Source: Terriglobia bacterium
Lineage (GTDB): Bacteria > Acidobacteriota > Terriglobia > UBA7540
NCBI GenBank assembly: GCA_030042795.1
Contig: JASHYZ010000172.1
Location: 1-6,664, forward strand
DNA length: 6,664 nucleotides
Direction of reading: 5' to 3'
Both the position numbers and the translations under genes were made by a program. Shown one piece after another: positions 4,916 through 6,664 of the stretch. Under the pieces are notes generated by a model. It was given only the letters and a program-made list of their open reading frames with translations. It had not been told where the DNA came from and ran no database searches. Within the stretch, counting starts at the first letter, position 1. Every line of letters starts with the position of its first letter.

Positions 4916-5090
4916 ATCGGGTGATGGGGCCATCGAGCCATTGAGTGATCCGGCGTGCCTCAGTTCGGAGTTCGGAGTTACTAAGTTCGGAGTTTAGTAG
5001 CTTCCGGCCAAAGAACTCCGCACTCCGAACTGAAGAACTCCGAACTGGTTCAATCGCAAATCACTCAATCACCCGATCACTCAATGAGCC
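4916..5090. repeat. Composite symmetric palindromic element of octamer and heptamer arrays filling the atpD-atpC gap
   Basis: Outer left: octamers GGGTGATG, GGGCCATC, GAGCCATT, GAGTGATC (4919-4950). Outer right: AATCACTC, AATCACCC, GATCACTC, AATGAGCC (5059-5090), mostly in inverted sense. Inner left: AGTTCGG heptamers at 4962-4968, 4969-4975 and 4984-4990. Inner right: CCGAACT at 5025-5031 and 5040-5046. Exact inverted pairs are 4916-4925/5068-5077 (10 bp), 4939-4950/5075-5086 (12 bp), 4961-4973/5035-5047 (13 bp) and 4984-4993/5022-5031 (10 bp). The first two use overlapping right-hand bases, so alternative foldings are possible. The central loop is near 4994-5021. It ends 2 bases from the atpD stop and about 13 bases from the atpC start. 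Confidence 0.85.
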
Positions 5091-5092
5091 GA

Positions 5093-6562
<1,470 letters not shown>

Positions 6563-6594
6563 TCAGCATTTCATATTCATTGCCACCGAAGAGC

Positions 6595-6615
6595 TTTCAG
6601 CCTTCAGCAGTCAGC
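6595..6615. repeat. Short heptamer tandem array upstream of atpD
   Basis: Three 7-base units in a row, TTTCAGC, CTTCAGC and AGTCAGC, with further isolated TCAGC words at 6563-6567 and 6644-6648. The rest of the stretch 6542-6664 shows no coding frame that resembles an ATP synthase subunit, so the atpD leader seems to be a long non-coding gap with repeats of the same period as part of the atpD-atpC element. Confidence 0.55.
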
Positions 6616-6664
6616 GTTTCCAATACCGAAGTTCTGCTTCTTGTCAGCGTTCCGTTTGGTTCTC

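Noticed and set aside
5059..5090. Possible CRISPR-like array of short repeats
   Set aside because: Units are 8 bp with no spacers, degenerate and mirrored on the other side of a palindrome. No cas gene is present.

Overview
The window is moderately GC-rich bacterial chromosome, gene-dense, with genes on both strands. The best guess for the host is an Acidobacteriota-like soil or sediment bacterium. That rests on three things: a Tat-secreted sugar-phosphate-isomerase-like protein beside a secreted D-aminoacylase-family amidohydrolase, small highly basic secreted proteins, and intergenic DNA filled with degenerate 7- and 8-bp tandem repeats. The assignment is inference; no rRNA or other taxonomic marker is present.

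Layout from left to right. (1) Positions 1-212, minus: the first 70 codons of a Tat-exported TIM-barrel protein, cut by the window edge. (2) 213-434: a divergent promoter region with a dRS3-like palindrome. (3) 435-2141, plus: an exported N-acyl-D-amino-acid deacylase-type amidohydrolase. (4) 3378 down to 2160, minus: a tight gene string of the glutamine amidotransferase TrpG/PabA, an AbrB/MazE-like antitoxin and a RelE/ParE-like toxin. Its trpG-antitoxin junction carries an octamer repeat that supplies the antitoxin start codon. (5) 3628-4110, plus: two tandem paralogous secreted mini-proteins. One is Lys-rich; the other is His-rich and starts with TTG. (6) 6541 down to 4154, minus: the distal part of an F1Fo-ATP synthase operon, atpD (beta) then atpC (epsilon), with a glutaredoxin-like gene translationally overlapped with atpC. 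The 190-bp atpD-atpC gap is almost entirely a symmetric nest of inverted octamer and heptamer arrays. Another short heptamer array lies upstream of atpD.

How the genes work together: atpD and atpC encode parts of the F1 catalytic head, and the glutaredoxin rides on the same message. TrpG/PabA supplies ammonia for anthranilate or aminodeoxychorismate synthesis, but its partner TrpE/PabB is not in the window. The toxin-antitoxin pair is the only clear accessory system. The tandem basic mini-proteins look like a duplicated signal-peptide and ribosome-binding-site cassette carrying two different mature domains. I saw no CRISPR array, insertion sequence, tRNA or rRNA.
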